DNA of 64,000 nucleotides. It comes from an uncultured Oscillospiraceae bacterium (GTDB taxonomy: Bacteria; Bacillota; Clostridia; Oscillospirales; Acutalibacteraceae). The notes under the pieces were generated by a model that was not told the origin of the DNA, did no database searches, and was given only the letters and a program-made list of their open reading frames with translations. The first letter of the stretch is position 1. Each line of letters starts with the position of its first letter. Of this stretch, positions 36,677 through 43,182 are shown in pieces. The stretch covers positions 124,001 through 188,000 of the forward strand of contig CABUKB010000001.1 in assembly GCA_902492045.1 (NCBI GenBank). Reading direction: 5' to 3'. Both the position numbers and the translations under genes were made by a program.

Positions 36677-37717
36677 CTACTCCAATAAATTCATCTGCTC
36701 CGGCATCCCTTGACCCGGGGCGGGCAATCCCAGATGGGCATATGCGGCCGGAAGCACCACCCGTCCCCGGGGGGTGCGGTTGATAAACCCGATTTGCATC
36801 AGATAAGGCTCATACACATCCTCGATGGTCACCGATTCCTCCCCGATGACCGCCGCCAAGGTATCCAGCCCCACCGGTCCGCCGTTATAATGCTGGATCA
36901 TGGCCATGAGCATCCGGCGGTCCACCATATCGAGCCCCAGTTCATCAATCTCCATACGGTCGAGGGCCTGGCGCGCCGTCTGTTCATGGATACGGCCGTC
37001 GTTCATCATCTGAGCGAAATCCCGCACCCGTTTGAGCAGCCGGTTGGCAATCCGGGGCGTGCCGCGAGAACGCGACGCGATCTCCAGCGCGCCGTCCCGG
37101 TCACAGGGGATGTCGAGAATCCTGGCGCTGCGCTCCACAATCCGCCCCAATTCTTCCGGCGTGTACAATTCCAGCCGGGAGATGACCCCGAACCGGTCCC
37201 GCAGTGGCGCGGACAACTGCCCGGCCCGGGTGGTTGCCCCGATCAGCGTAAAATGCGGCAGGGGCAGATGAATCGACGCCGCCCCCTGGCCCTTGCCGTT
37301 GATGATGTCGATGGAAAAGTCCTCCATCGCGGGATACAGAATTTCCTCCACCGTCCGGGGCAAACGGTGAATTTCGTCGATAAACAGCACGTCCCCCTGA
37401 TCGAGATTGGTGAGCAACGCCGCAAGATCCCCAGGCCGTTCGAGGGCAGGCCCGGAGGTGATCCGGAAATTGACCCCCATCTCGTTGGCAATGATAGCGG
37501 CGAGAGTGGTTTTTCCAAGACCGGGAGGACCATAAAGCAGCACATGATCGAGCGAATCCCCCCGCAGCTTCGCCGCGCCGATGAAGACCGACAGATTGCC
37601 CTTGACTTTCTCTTGTCCAATGTATTCGGTCAGGGTGCGGGGCCGCAGGGGATTGTCCCCTTCATCTTCCGGCAGGTATTCCGCCGACACCATCCGGTTC
37701 TCATAATCCATTTCCAT
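36677..37717 (-). CDS. ruvB: Holliday junction branch migration ATPase RuvB
   Basis: A 346-aa AAA+ motor that drives branch migration with RuvA. The standard features are all visible: LRPRTLTEYIGQEKVKGNL at the start, Walker A GPPGLGKT (about 62-69), Walker B LFIDEIHRL (about 112), sensor 1 GATTRAGQLSAPLRDRFG (about 160-177) and the C-terminal winged helix ending near the MQIGFINRTPRGR motif. It follows ruvA by about 115 bp in the ruvCAB order. Confidence 0.96.
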   Translation of the reverse strand: MEMDYENRMVSAEYLPEDEGDNPLRPRTLTEYIGQEKVKGNLSVFIGAAKLRGDSLDHVLLYGPPGLGKTTLAAIIANEMGVNFRITSGPALERPGDLAALLTNLDQGDVLFIDEIHRLPRTVEEILYPAMEDFSIDIINGKGQGAASIHLPLPHFTLIGATTRAGQLSAPLRDRFGVISRLELYTPEELGRIVERSARILDIPCDRDGALEIASRSRGTPRIANRLLKRVRDFAQMMNDGRIHEQTARQALDRMEIDELGLDMVDRRMLMAMIQHYNGGPVGLDTLAAVIGEESVTIEDVYEPYLMQIGFINRTPRGRVVLPAAYAHLGLPAPGQGMPEQMNLLE

Positions 37718-37832
37718 TGTCAGCCATCCTCCTCTCGCGTGGCTTTAACCCGTCACGCGAAACCGCAAAAGCGGGTTCCCTCGGAATTTCTCAAATCGCC
37801 GGCCAGCGACCCGGTGCGCGGACAGCGCCGCC

Positions 37833-38441
37833 TCAATGCTTCCCCAAGGATTTGAGAGCCTCCCGCACCAGGGTTTCCACCGGCAGGCCACTATCCAGCC
37901 GCCCGACCGCCGCGGCGGCTTCACCGGGCGTGAACCCCAGCACGGTCAGGGCCCCGACGGCCTCGGCGGCGTTGCCCGCCGCATTTCCCCCGCCGGGAAG
38001 CCCTGCACTGGGCAAGTCCATCTCACTGGCAGGAATTGACGCCCCCACCTTGTCCTTCATTTCCAGCACAATCCGTTGGGCCAGTTTGGCACCCACGCCC
38101 GGAGCCTTGGTCAGGGCCTTGAAATCCCCGGCTGCCACGGCCATGGCCACCCGTTCCGGAGAGAGTTCGGAAAGAATGGCAAGGCCCACTTTGGGCCCCA
38201 CACCCGACACGGCGGTGAGCTGTTTAAAGCAGGCGAGTTCCGCTTGGGTGGCAAAGCCAAACAATTCCAGCGCGTCCTCCCGGACATTCAATACGGTGTA
38301 GAGCATTGTCTCCTGTCCTACGGAGGGCAGCAGACGAGCGGTATTTCCCGTAATGTTGCATTTATAGCCCACTCCGCCGCATTCGATGACCGCCATTCGG
38401 GGTTGTGCGTGGATCAGCTCCCCTCTTACGCTATAATACAT
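37833..38441 (-). CDS. ruvA: Holliday junction DNA-binding protein RuvA
   Basis: A 202-aa tetrameric junction-binding protein. The start MYYSVRGELI is the family start, and the ATG has AAAGGAG 7 nt upstream; the open frame runs 12 codons further without need. The helix-hairpin-helix pair is seen at LTAVSGVGPKVGLAILSEL (about 70-88) and LTKAPGVGAKLAQRIVLEM (about 106-124). The C-terminal RuvB-binding domain has LTVLGFTPGEAAAAV. It starts 22 bp after ruvC. Confidence 0.95.
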   Translation of the reverse strand: MYYSVRGELIHAQPRMAVIECGGVGYKCNITGNTARLLPSVGQETMLYTVLNVREDALELFGFATQAELACFKQLTAVSGVGPKVGLAILSELSPERVAMAVAAGDFKALTKAPGVGAKLAQRIVLEMKDKVGASIPASEMDLPSAGLPGGGNAAGNAAEAVGALTVLGFTPGEAAAAVGRLDSGLPVETLVREALKSLGKH

Positions 38442-38463
38442 GTCCTCGCTCCTTTGTCCAATC

Positions 38464-38973
38464 TCAGGCCCGTCCACCGGCGACGATCCGCCGTTTGAGA
38501 GCCGTCCCCCCCATCTGGCCGTGGCAGATGGCGATGGCCAGGGCGTCGGCGGTATCGTCGGGTTTCGGGACCTCCCGCAGGCCGAGCAGCCGCCGGGTCA
38601 TTTCCATGACCTGCGGTTTCTGCGCTTGCCCATAACCCGTCACCGCGCTTTTGACCTGCAAAGGGGTGTACTCAAATAGGGGCACGCCCTGCTTTTTGGC
38701 CGCGAGCAGGATAACCCCCCGGGCCTGGGCCACATCAATCGCCGTCTTTTGATTATTTTTAAAATAGAGTTTTTCCACCGCCAGAGCGTCGGGGGAGGTT
38801 TTGGTTAATAAAACCGTGAGTTCATCGTATATGATTTCGAGACGGCGGGAAAAGTCCATACCAGCAGGGGTGACAACCGCTCCAAAGTCCAGGGGCACAA
38901 ACCGTCCCCGCTCATACCGCACGACACCCCAGCCCACAATGGCATAGCCGGGATCAATGCCCAACACGACCAA
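38464..38973 (-). CDS. ruvC: Holliday junction endonuclease RuvC
   Basis: A 169-aa resolvase. The catalytic acids are in VLGIDPG (Asp near 7), AVEKLYF (Glu near 67) and DDTADALAIAICH (Asp pair near 140). A TTG at 38973 is taken as the start: it places the conserved VVLGIDPG at the N terminus and has a GGGAGGAGGG ribosome binding site about 6 nt upstream. Another TTG at 38991 lies inside that ribosome binding site. First gene of the ruvC-ruvA-ruvB group, preceded by a promoter. Confidence 0.93.
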   Translation of the reverse strand: MVVLGIDPGYAIVGWGVVRYERGRFVPLDFGAVVTPAGMDFSRRLEIIYDELTVLLTKTSPDALAVEKLYFKNNQKTAIDVAQARGVILLAAKKQGVPLFEYTPLQVKSAVTGYGQAQKPQVMEMTRRLLGLREVPKPDDTADALAIAICHGQMGGTALKRRIVAGGRA

Positions 38974-39002
38974 GCCTCTCCCTCCTCCCAATATAACAAT
39001 TT

Positions 39003-39031
39003 ATTATACCACAAGCCCATGTAGCCCGCAA
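39003..39031 (-). promoter_or_regulatory. Promoter of the ruvCAB block
   Basis: On the minus strand: TTGCGG (39031-39026), a 17-nt spacer, TATAAT (39008-39003), about 30 nt before the ruvC start. Confidence 0.72.
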
Positions 39032-39348
39032 CTCCCAATCCGATCCGTCCTTGCTGATAAATCTGCGGGAACAGCCCCAACCCTTGTAGGCGGACACCAA
39101 AACCGGCGGTGTGCCCCAGTTTTGACAAGGGGCATACCACCGGTCCATCAGCTTCACTCCAACTCAAACGCACCTTCCATTCCGCTCACGTTGTGGTATC
39201 GCGCACAGCTTCCTACAATCAGGAACGCCGATATGGGGCAAGGACGCTTCACCGAACGGAGCGGCCGCAATCGGCTTCCCGCCGGAAGGGGATGGATTTT
39301 CGGCCTACTCACCGCGAACCTTTCCTTCGGCTTTTTCCTTCTAGCCTC

Positions 39349-39377
39349 TTGATTTTTTCTGCGGGATATGCTAAGAT
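39349..39377 (+). promoter_or_regulatory. Promoter of tRNA-Gly
   Basis: TTGATT (39349-39354), a 17-nt spacer ending in ATGC (extended -10 TGN), and TAAGAT (39372-39377). Hexamers and spacing are identical to the rpsT promoter at 52815. Confidence 0.75.
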
Positions 39378-39395
39378 TCTTCATGTTCAATTCAT

Positions 39396-39469
39396 GCGGG
39401 TGTAGTTCAATGGTAGAACATCAGCTTCCCAAGCTGAATACGAGGGTTCGATTCCCTTCACCCGCTCCA
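39396..39469 (+). tRNA. tRNA-Gly (anticodon CCC), CCA encoded
   Basis: The acceptor stem GCGGGTG pairs with CACCCGC, followed by discriminator T and CCA (39467-39469). The D arm contains TAGTTCAATGGTAGAAC. The anticodon stem TCAGC/GCTGA encloses TTCCCAA, giving anticodon CCC for GGG codons. The T arm GAGGG-TTCGATT-CCCTT has one weak pair. The sequence strongly resembles E. coli tRNA-Gly(CCC). Confidence 0.96.
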
Positions 39470-39532
39470 CGTCGGAACGAGTTACGCTCGTTCCGATTTT
39501 TTATTTCATAAAAAATCAGTCACCCGCTCCAC
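39458..39532. repeat. 13-bp duplication of the tRNA-Gly 3' end (att-like)
   Basis: TCACCCGCTCCAC occurs at 39458-39470 (3' end of the tRNA) and again at 39520-39532, on either side of the tRNA terminator. A duplicated tRNA 3' end is the usual trace of site-specific integration. No integrase is present. Confidence 0.6.
39472..39502 (+). terminator. Terminator of tRNA-Gly
   Basis: A 10-bp stem, TCGGAACGAG (39472-39481) / CTCGTTCCGA (39487-39496), followed by TTTTTTA. Confidence 0.85.
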
Positions 39533-39624
39533 TATTCCTCCTCTTCGCAAAAAGTCACGCTCGGCTCGCCTGTTCGCTTGCAAGCGCGCTCACGACGGTT
39601 CGCAGTCGCTACCAACTTTTTGCG
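39524..39624. repeat. 101-bp direct repeat, left copy
   Basis: Matches 41341-41441 with 7 mismatches; the last 71 bp (39554-39624) are identical. It is bounded internally by perfect 10-bp inverted ends, CGCAAAAAGT (39546-39555) and ACTTTTTGCG (39615-39624), and has a central palindrome CGCTTGCAAGCG (39575-39586). The left end coincides with the duplicated tRNA-Gly CCGCTCC. Confidence 0.9.
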
Positions 39625-39694
39625 AGTCGCGGGAGTTCAACTCCGCCAACAGAAATACCAAAAGTATTTTTTTCATAGTCCTTAGACAGACCTG

Positions 39695-39731
39695 CGGTCG
39701 GCAATTCGCAAGGAGTTGCCGACCGTTTTTT
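39695..39731 (+). terminator. T-tailed hairpin upstream of the DUF402 gene
   Basis: CGGTCGGCAA (39695-39704) pairs with TTGCCGACCG (39716-39725), followed by TTTTTTA. There is no gene just upstream, so it may end read-through or belong to a lost gene. Confidence 0.7.
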
Positions 39732-39860
39732 ATTTAGCTTCCCGACCGGAAGCGGATATTTTTTTGTCAAGGTTTCCTACAAAGAGACCTTGTATTACGA
39801 GATTTCAACTCTATCCACTAAAAGCGCAAAACATCTTTCTATAGCCCTTTTACATTTTGT

Positions 39861-39901
39861 CGAAAGAAGTCAATTGCTGTTAAAGCAATTGACTTCTTTC
39901 G
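39861..39901. repeat. 18-bp-stem hairpin before the DUF402 gene, related to 40626-40672
   Basis: CGAAAGAAGTCAATTGCT (39861-39878) pairs perfectly with 39884-39901. The 22-bp stretch 39858-39879 recurs with one change at 40626-40647. Confidence 0.8.
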
Positions 39902-39944
39902 TATTATGTGATGTAATCTGGGTAAGACGATTTTATTCTGTGGG

Positions 39945-40568
39945 GTGAAAAATTTGAAACGAAAGCGTCTTGACCGCGATATATGGACATTTGATAAATA
40001 TCCATATTATCAAATGCGTGTTGATATGGATTGCTTTCACGGATTAGTTTGTCTGATTCAGTTAAAGGGCGGCGTCGCCGGCATTAATAATGGAGCGTAT
40101 CAATATTGGGATCGGCCTAAGGCTGGAAAAGTAGCCATCTGCGGAAAAGGAATGACTTGGCTTCAACTAATTCCAGATGGTAAGAGCCATGTGCTGACCG
40201 CAAAGTATTTACCTAATTATACAGTTTCTATATGGTATACTGATATTATTGAGAACGTAGAGTTCGATCCCGATGGTGTGGCGGTTTTCATCGACAAGTA
40301 TCTTGATGTAACATTTACACCGCAAGGCGATGTAAGTGTTGATGACCGTGATGAACTGGATGAGGCATTACTATCGGGTGATATAACCAAAGAACAGTAT
40401 GATTCCGCTTTAAAGGAGGGCAATTGGATTCTCAATGCGTATTGCACAGATATAGCAAAAACAGAAGCTATATGCAATAAGATACTATTCTATGTTCTTG
40501 AAAAAATCAATAATGGCGAAACACAGTTCAAAAGCAACTCTAAAACCTTATCCAATGAGTATGATTGA
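39945..40568 (+). CDS. DUF402 family protein
   Basis: A 207-aa protein of the DUF402 fold. Characterised relatives (Ntdp/YgaC and FomD) are metal-dependent nucleoside di-/triphosphate or nucleotidyl-ester phosphatases. Visible motifs are TVSIWYTDIIENVEFDPDG (about 90-110), FIDKYLDVTFTPQGDV (about 112-127, carrying candidate metal-binding Asp residues) and DRDELDEALLSGDITKEQYD (about 130-150). The DNA is clearly AT-rich compared with the flanking core genes and the codons are A/T-ending, suggesting transfer. The start is uncertain: GTG 39945 or TTG 39954, the latter better placed from a GGGGTG site. Confidence 0.75.
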   Translation: MKNLKRKRLDRDIWTFDKYPYYQMRVDMDCFHGLVCLIQLKGGVAGINNGAYQYWDRPKAGKVAICGKGMTWLQLIPDGKSHVLTAKYLPNYTVSIWYTDIIENVEFDPDGVAVFIDKYLDVTFTPQGDVSVDDRDELDEALLSGDITKEQYDSALKEGNWILNAYCTDIAKTEAICNKILFYVLEKINNGETQFKSNSKTLSNEYD

Positions 40569-40625
40569 CTCTACATGGGTGTGTAACCCTTGATATGACC
40601 GGCTTGTCTCGTCCTTACAGAAGAA

Positions 40626-40672
40626 TGTCGAAAGAAGTCGATTGCTGAAAAGTGGTCGACTTCTTTTGTTTT
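40626..40672 (+). terminator. Terminator-like hairpin after DUF402, second copy of the hairpin repeat
   Basis: AAAGAAGTCGA (40631-40641) pairs with TCGACTTCTTT (40656-40666), followed by TGTTTTTA. The 5' part repeats 39858-39879 with one mismatch in 22. Confidence 0.75.
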
Positions 40673-40732
40673 TATATGCTATAATTCTAATGGTAAATAT
40701 TGTGACTTTTATAAAATGGGGGATAAGATAAA

Positions 40733-41239
40733 ATGATCAAATTGATACTATATACTCCGGAGTTTAAGGATGATACGGTTAAAAGGATAGCAGATTTTTA
40801 TAATTACCATTCTTCTCTTTTAAATGAAAAAGTCGAGTTATCAGAAAGCAGTTATGCAGAAGCCGAGGAAACTTTAGGAAACTGGTTGAAATCCTCCCAT
40901 GAATTATATTTGATTAAATACAAACAACTTGTTGTGGGATTTTTACATATTGGGTATCGCGGTGGAAATGTAGCTTGGATTGAAGATGTTTATGTGGACC
41001 AAAATTACCGTAACAAAGGTATTGCTACCCAATCCATTCATATCGCTGAGGAAATTATAAAATCTCACGCAGGCTATACATCGATTTGTTTTGACGTTGT
41101 TCCGCGTAATAACGAAGCATTACGTCTGTATCATAAATTAGGTTATGATAATCTAAGCATAATTACTGTCAGGAAAGAACTGTATGAAAACAATAGAGAT
41201 AAAATTGAGAAACTTATGGGATTAGAGTTTAAATACTAA
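40733..41239 (+). CDS. GNAT family N-acetyltransferase
   Basis: A 168-aa acetyltransferase. The acetyl-CoA motif is seen in AWIEDVYVDQNYRNKGIATQSIHIAEEII (about 82-110), and motif B in NEALRLYHKLGYDNLSIITVRKEL (about 123-150). These are typical of aminoglycoside- or protein-acetylating GNATs, but the substrate is unknown. The gene is as AT-rich as its DUF402 neighbour and lies within the repeat-bounded island. The ribosome binding site is GGGGGATAAG about 6 nt before the ATG. Confidence 0.83.
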   Translation: MIKLILYTPEFKDDTVKRIADFYNYHSSLLNEKVELSESSYAEAEETLGNWLKSSHELYLIKYKQLVVGFLHIGYRGGNVAWIEDVYVDQNYRNKGIATQSIHIAEEIIKSHAGYTSICFDVVPRNNEALRLYHKLGYDNLSIITVRKELYENNRDKIEKLMGLEFKY

Positions 41240-41340
41240 TTTTTTATGATAACAGGAAATCTTTTTTGTCAACGCTTCCCATGTCGGAATGACGGTGCTC
41301 CATTCAAACCCCCCAGCCGAATGACTGGGGGGTTCTTATA

Positions 41341-41441
41341 CCGCTCCGTCATTCCTCCATTCCGCAAAAGGTCACGCTCGGCTCGCCTGTTCGCTTGCAA
41401 GCGCGCTCACGACGGTTCGCAGTCGCTACCAACTTTTTGCG
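41341..41441. repeat. 101-bp direct repeat, right copy
   Basis: Right-hand copy of 39524-39624, in the same orientation and 1,817 bp away. Terminal inverted ends are CGCAAAAGGT (41363-41372) and ACTTTTTGCG (41432-41441). The single change relative to the left copy would become a G-U pair in RNA, so the fold is preserved. Confidence 0.9.
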
Positions 41442-41505
41442 GGCACACGAGTATTTCACCCTCTTTCTACAAAAACGGAGGTCCATTTTGTCTCACCCTC
41501 AAAAA

Positions 41506-41538
41506 CCCACGGTGAGCAACGCGTTCACCGTGGGCTTT
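41506..41538 (+). terminator. Terminator-like hairpin
   Basis: CCCACGGTGA (41506-41515) pairs with TCACCGTGGG (41525-41534), followed by CTTTT. Confidence 0.7.
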
Positions 41539-41595
41539 TCCTTCGCTCAAACCGGCGGTCTGCGTTTGAGCCGGCCCCTTTTGTCCCCTTCCTTT

Positions 41596-42054
41596 TCAGA
41601 GTTGCGGTGAACCTATTCGCTTCATTTGCTGATTTTTCTTCCAAATCATGGTATATTCTATTTCATTGGTATCTTTATCTTCGCCTTCTTTTTCAAGTAT
41701 AAACCCGTTCTTTTTGTAAAACCGGACGGCGTTTGTATTTTTCTTGTATACTTTCAATACCAGCCGGCTTCTGTTTTCTTTTGCTTTATTTAATAAAGAC
41801 GTTCCTACCCCAAGGCCTTGATAGTTTGCCTCAACAAAAATTCCCTCGATGGAATCCTGATAGAGTCCTATAAATCCCACGATGCGTTCTTTAAGAATAT
41901 ATACATACACTTCTGCGCCCGGCAGGATTTCTTTCACCCCGTCATAATGGCTTTGCCAATATTTTGGGGGGATAAATGGATGCGCTTTTATATTTTCGTT
42001 TATCCATATGGACATGACATCATGGAGATCCTTTTTTTCAAATCTTCTTATCAT
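41596..42054 (-). CDS. GNAT family N-acetyltransferase
   Basis: A 152-aa acetyltransferase. It opens with MIRRFEKKDLHDVMSIWINENIKAHPFI. Motif A is EGIFVEANYQGLGVGTSLLNKAKENR (about 74-99) and motif B NTNAVRFYKKNGFILEKEGED (about 109-129). The layout resembles the YjaB/PA-type GNAT subfamily; the substrate is unknown. Base composition is AT-rich like the island genes although it lies outside the 101-bp repeats, so the transferred patch may extend to about 42.05 kb. Divergent from trx. Confidence 0.82.
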   Translation of the reverse strand: MIRRFEKKDLHDVMSIWINENIKAHPFIPPKYWQSHYDGVKEILPGAEVYVYILKERIVGFIGLYQDSIEGIFVEANYQGLGVGTSLLNKAKENRSRLVLKVYKKNTNAVRFYKKNGFILEKEGEDKDTNEIEYTMIWKKNQQMKRIGSPQL

Positions 42055-42100
42055 CTATATTCTCCCGAAAACGGTTTTTCGAGATTCCCAACTGCAGACT

Positions 42101-42113
42101 GTGACTTTGTCAC
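42101..42113. promoter_or_regulatory. Palindrome upstream of trx (possible Crp/Fnr-type site)
   Basis: GTGAC-TTT-GTCAC, a 13-bp interrupted palindrome 62 bp before the thioredoxin start. The half-site resembles TGTGA. A Crp/Fnr-family regulator is encoded next door. The 5-nt spacing between TGTGA and TCACG differs from the classic N6. Confidence 0.35.
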
Positions 42114-42174
42114 GGATTCAGCGCAGACAACACGCTATCATAGAGTCACAACCAAACGAAAGGAAGGAAATCTC

Positions 42175-42483
42175 ATGTCTGTACTCCACATAAATCGCAA
42201 CAATTATGATCTGGTCCAAAACAGCGACAAACCGGTTCTTCTCGACTTTTACGCCGAGTGGTGCGGCCCCTGCCGTATGGTTTCTCCTTTGATCGAGCAA
42301 ATCGCAGAGGAGAATCCGCAGTACCTGGTGGGTAAGATTGATGTGGATAGCGAGCCGGAATTGGCACAAGCATTCGGTGTTGCAAGCATCCCGATGCTGG
42401 TCGTCATAAAAGACGGAGAAGTGGTCAGCCAAACGGTGGGGGCAAGGCCAAAGCCGCAAATCCTCGCTATGTTAGAGGGCTAA
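42175..42483 (+). CDS. trxA: Thioredoxin
   Basis: A 102-aa disulfide reductase. The active site is YAEWCGPCRM with Cys30 and Cys33, and the cis-Pro loop ASIPMLVVIKDG is near residue 75; both are canonical. The ATG at 42175 follows AAAGGAAGG; the open frame upstream is longer but not thioredoxin. The 3' end overlaps the end of the convergent Crp/Fnr gene by 12 bp. With the nearby CoA-disulfide reductase it suggests a thiol/sulfur redox module; no thioredoxin reductase is adjacent. Confidence 0.95.
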   Translation: MSVLHINRNNYDLVQNSDKPVLLDFYAEWCGPCRMVSPLIEQIAEENPQYLVGKIDVDSEPELAQAFGVASIPMLVVIKDGEVVSQTVGARPKPQILAMLEG

Positions 42484-43146
42484 ATCACGAAGCCGCTTCT
42501 TGTCCAGGATTTTCACCCCTTTACGGGAAGCCTCGACGATCCCTTCGTTGGCAAAATATTTCAGCATCCTGGATACCACCTCACGGGCAGAACCCATATA
42601 TTTCGCGATCTGCTCATGGGTAAGGGGGATGGTGTCGGTTCCAGTTCTGGCCGCTTCATCCGATAAGAAGATGGCCAGGCGTTTGTCCATGCGCATAAAC
42701 AGGATCTGTTGCATAACCCACATGACATCGGAAAACCGGCTGACCGCCGTTTCAAGCGAGAAAATCTTGATGCTAGGGTGGTGTTCGGAAACCGCAGAAA
42801 AGACAGGGCCGCTGATGACAAAGCACTCGCTGTCTTCTTCAGCATCCACCAGCACATCGAAAGTGATGGCTTGCAGCACACAGGAAGCCGAGAGCATACA
42901 CATATCGCCCCTGTGCAGGCGATAGAGGGTGATATCCTTGCCCTGGTCCGACATCATATAAAGCCTCAGGCTTCCCGAACGTACTAAAATGACACCGGAG
43001 CATTCCGTGCCGTCGTGTATGTTCGTGCCTTTGGGATACGTCAACGCTGTCGAATGGCGGCAGATAATCTCGCGGTCATCCTCCGATATCTCCTCCCAAA
43101 AGGGGAAGATCTCTTTGTATACCGGCTCAAACAGGGACCGTGCCAT
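42472..43146 (-). CDS. Crp/Fnr family transcriptional regulator
   Basis: A 224-aa regulator. Residues 30-125 form a cyclic-nucleotide-binding-like beta roll (LVRSGSLRLYMMSDQGKDITLYRLHRGDM). The C-terminal winged helix contains LTHEQIAKYMGSAREVVSRMLKYFANEGIVE (about 173-203) with the recognition helix at SAREVVSRM. There is no N-terminal four-Cys cluster of classical Fnr, though Cys residues at about 26, 49 and 83-90 could sense redox state. It sits between trx (convergent, overlapping) and the CoA-disulfide reductase gene (divergent, 36 bp), so it probably controls them. The ribosome binding site is AAAGGAG. Confidence 0.88.
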   Translation of the reverse strand: MARSLFEPVYKEIFPFWEEISEDDREIICRHSTALTYPKGTNIHDGTECSGVILVRSGSLRLYMMSDQGKDITLYRLHRGDMCMLSASCVLQAITFDVLVDAEEDSECFVISGPVFSAVSEHHPSIKIFSLETAVSRFSDVMWVMQQILFMRMDKRLAIFLSDEAARTGTDTIPLTHEQIAKYMGSAREVVSRMLKYFANEGIVEASRKGVKILDKKRLRDLAL

Positions 43147-43182
43147 AAAACCACAACTCCTTTAGAAAAGAGGAATGGAGCA

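Larger units (their letters stand above)
38974..39395. other. Intergenic region between ruvC and tRNA-Gly
   Basis: 422 bp. The left end holds the ruvC promoter and the right end the tRNA-Gly promoter. Short open frames in the middle lack ribosome binding sites and recognisable content; nothing else was found. Confidence 0.5.
39470..39944. other. Non-coding stretch between tRNA-Gly and the DUF402 gene
   Basis: 475 bp without a credible gene. It contains the tRNA terminator, the duplicated tRNA end, the left copy of the 101-bp repeat, a T-tailed hairpin at 39695-39731, and the hairpin at 39861-39901. Confidence 0.6.
41240..41595. other. Non-coding stretch right of the island
   Basis: 356 bp. 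It holds a C6/G6 hairpin near 41312-41332 (CCCCCCAG-CCGAATGA-CTGGGGGG, ending in TTCTT), the right copy of the 101-bp repeat and a terminator at 41506-41538. No gene is seen. Confidence 0.6.

Noticed and set aside
35584..37855. Two long plus-strand frames (35584-36783, 36710-37855) opposite the GlmM-like gene and ruvB
   Set aside because: Antisense shadows; the minus-strand products are clearly recognisable.
39626..39660. GGGAGTTCAACTCCGCCA resembling a tRNA T arm and 3' end
   Set aside because: No acceptor, D or anticodon arm can be found; too short to call a tRNA remnant.
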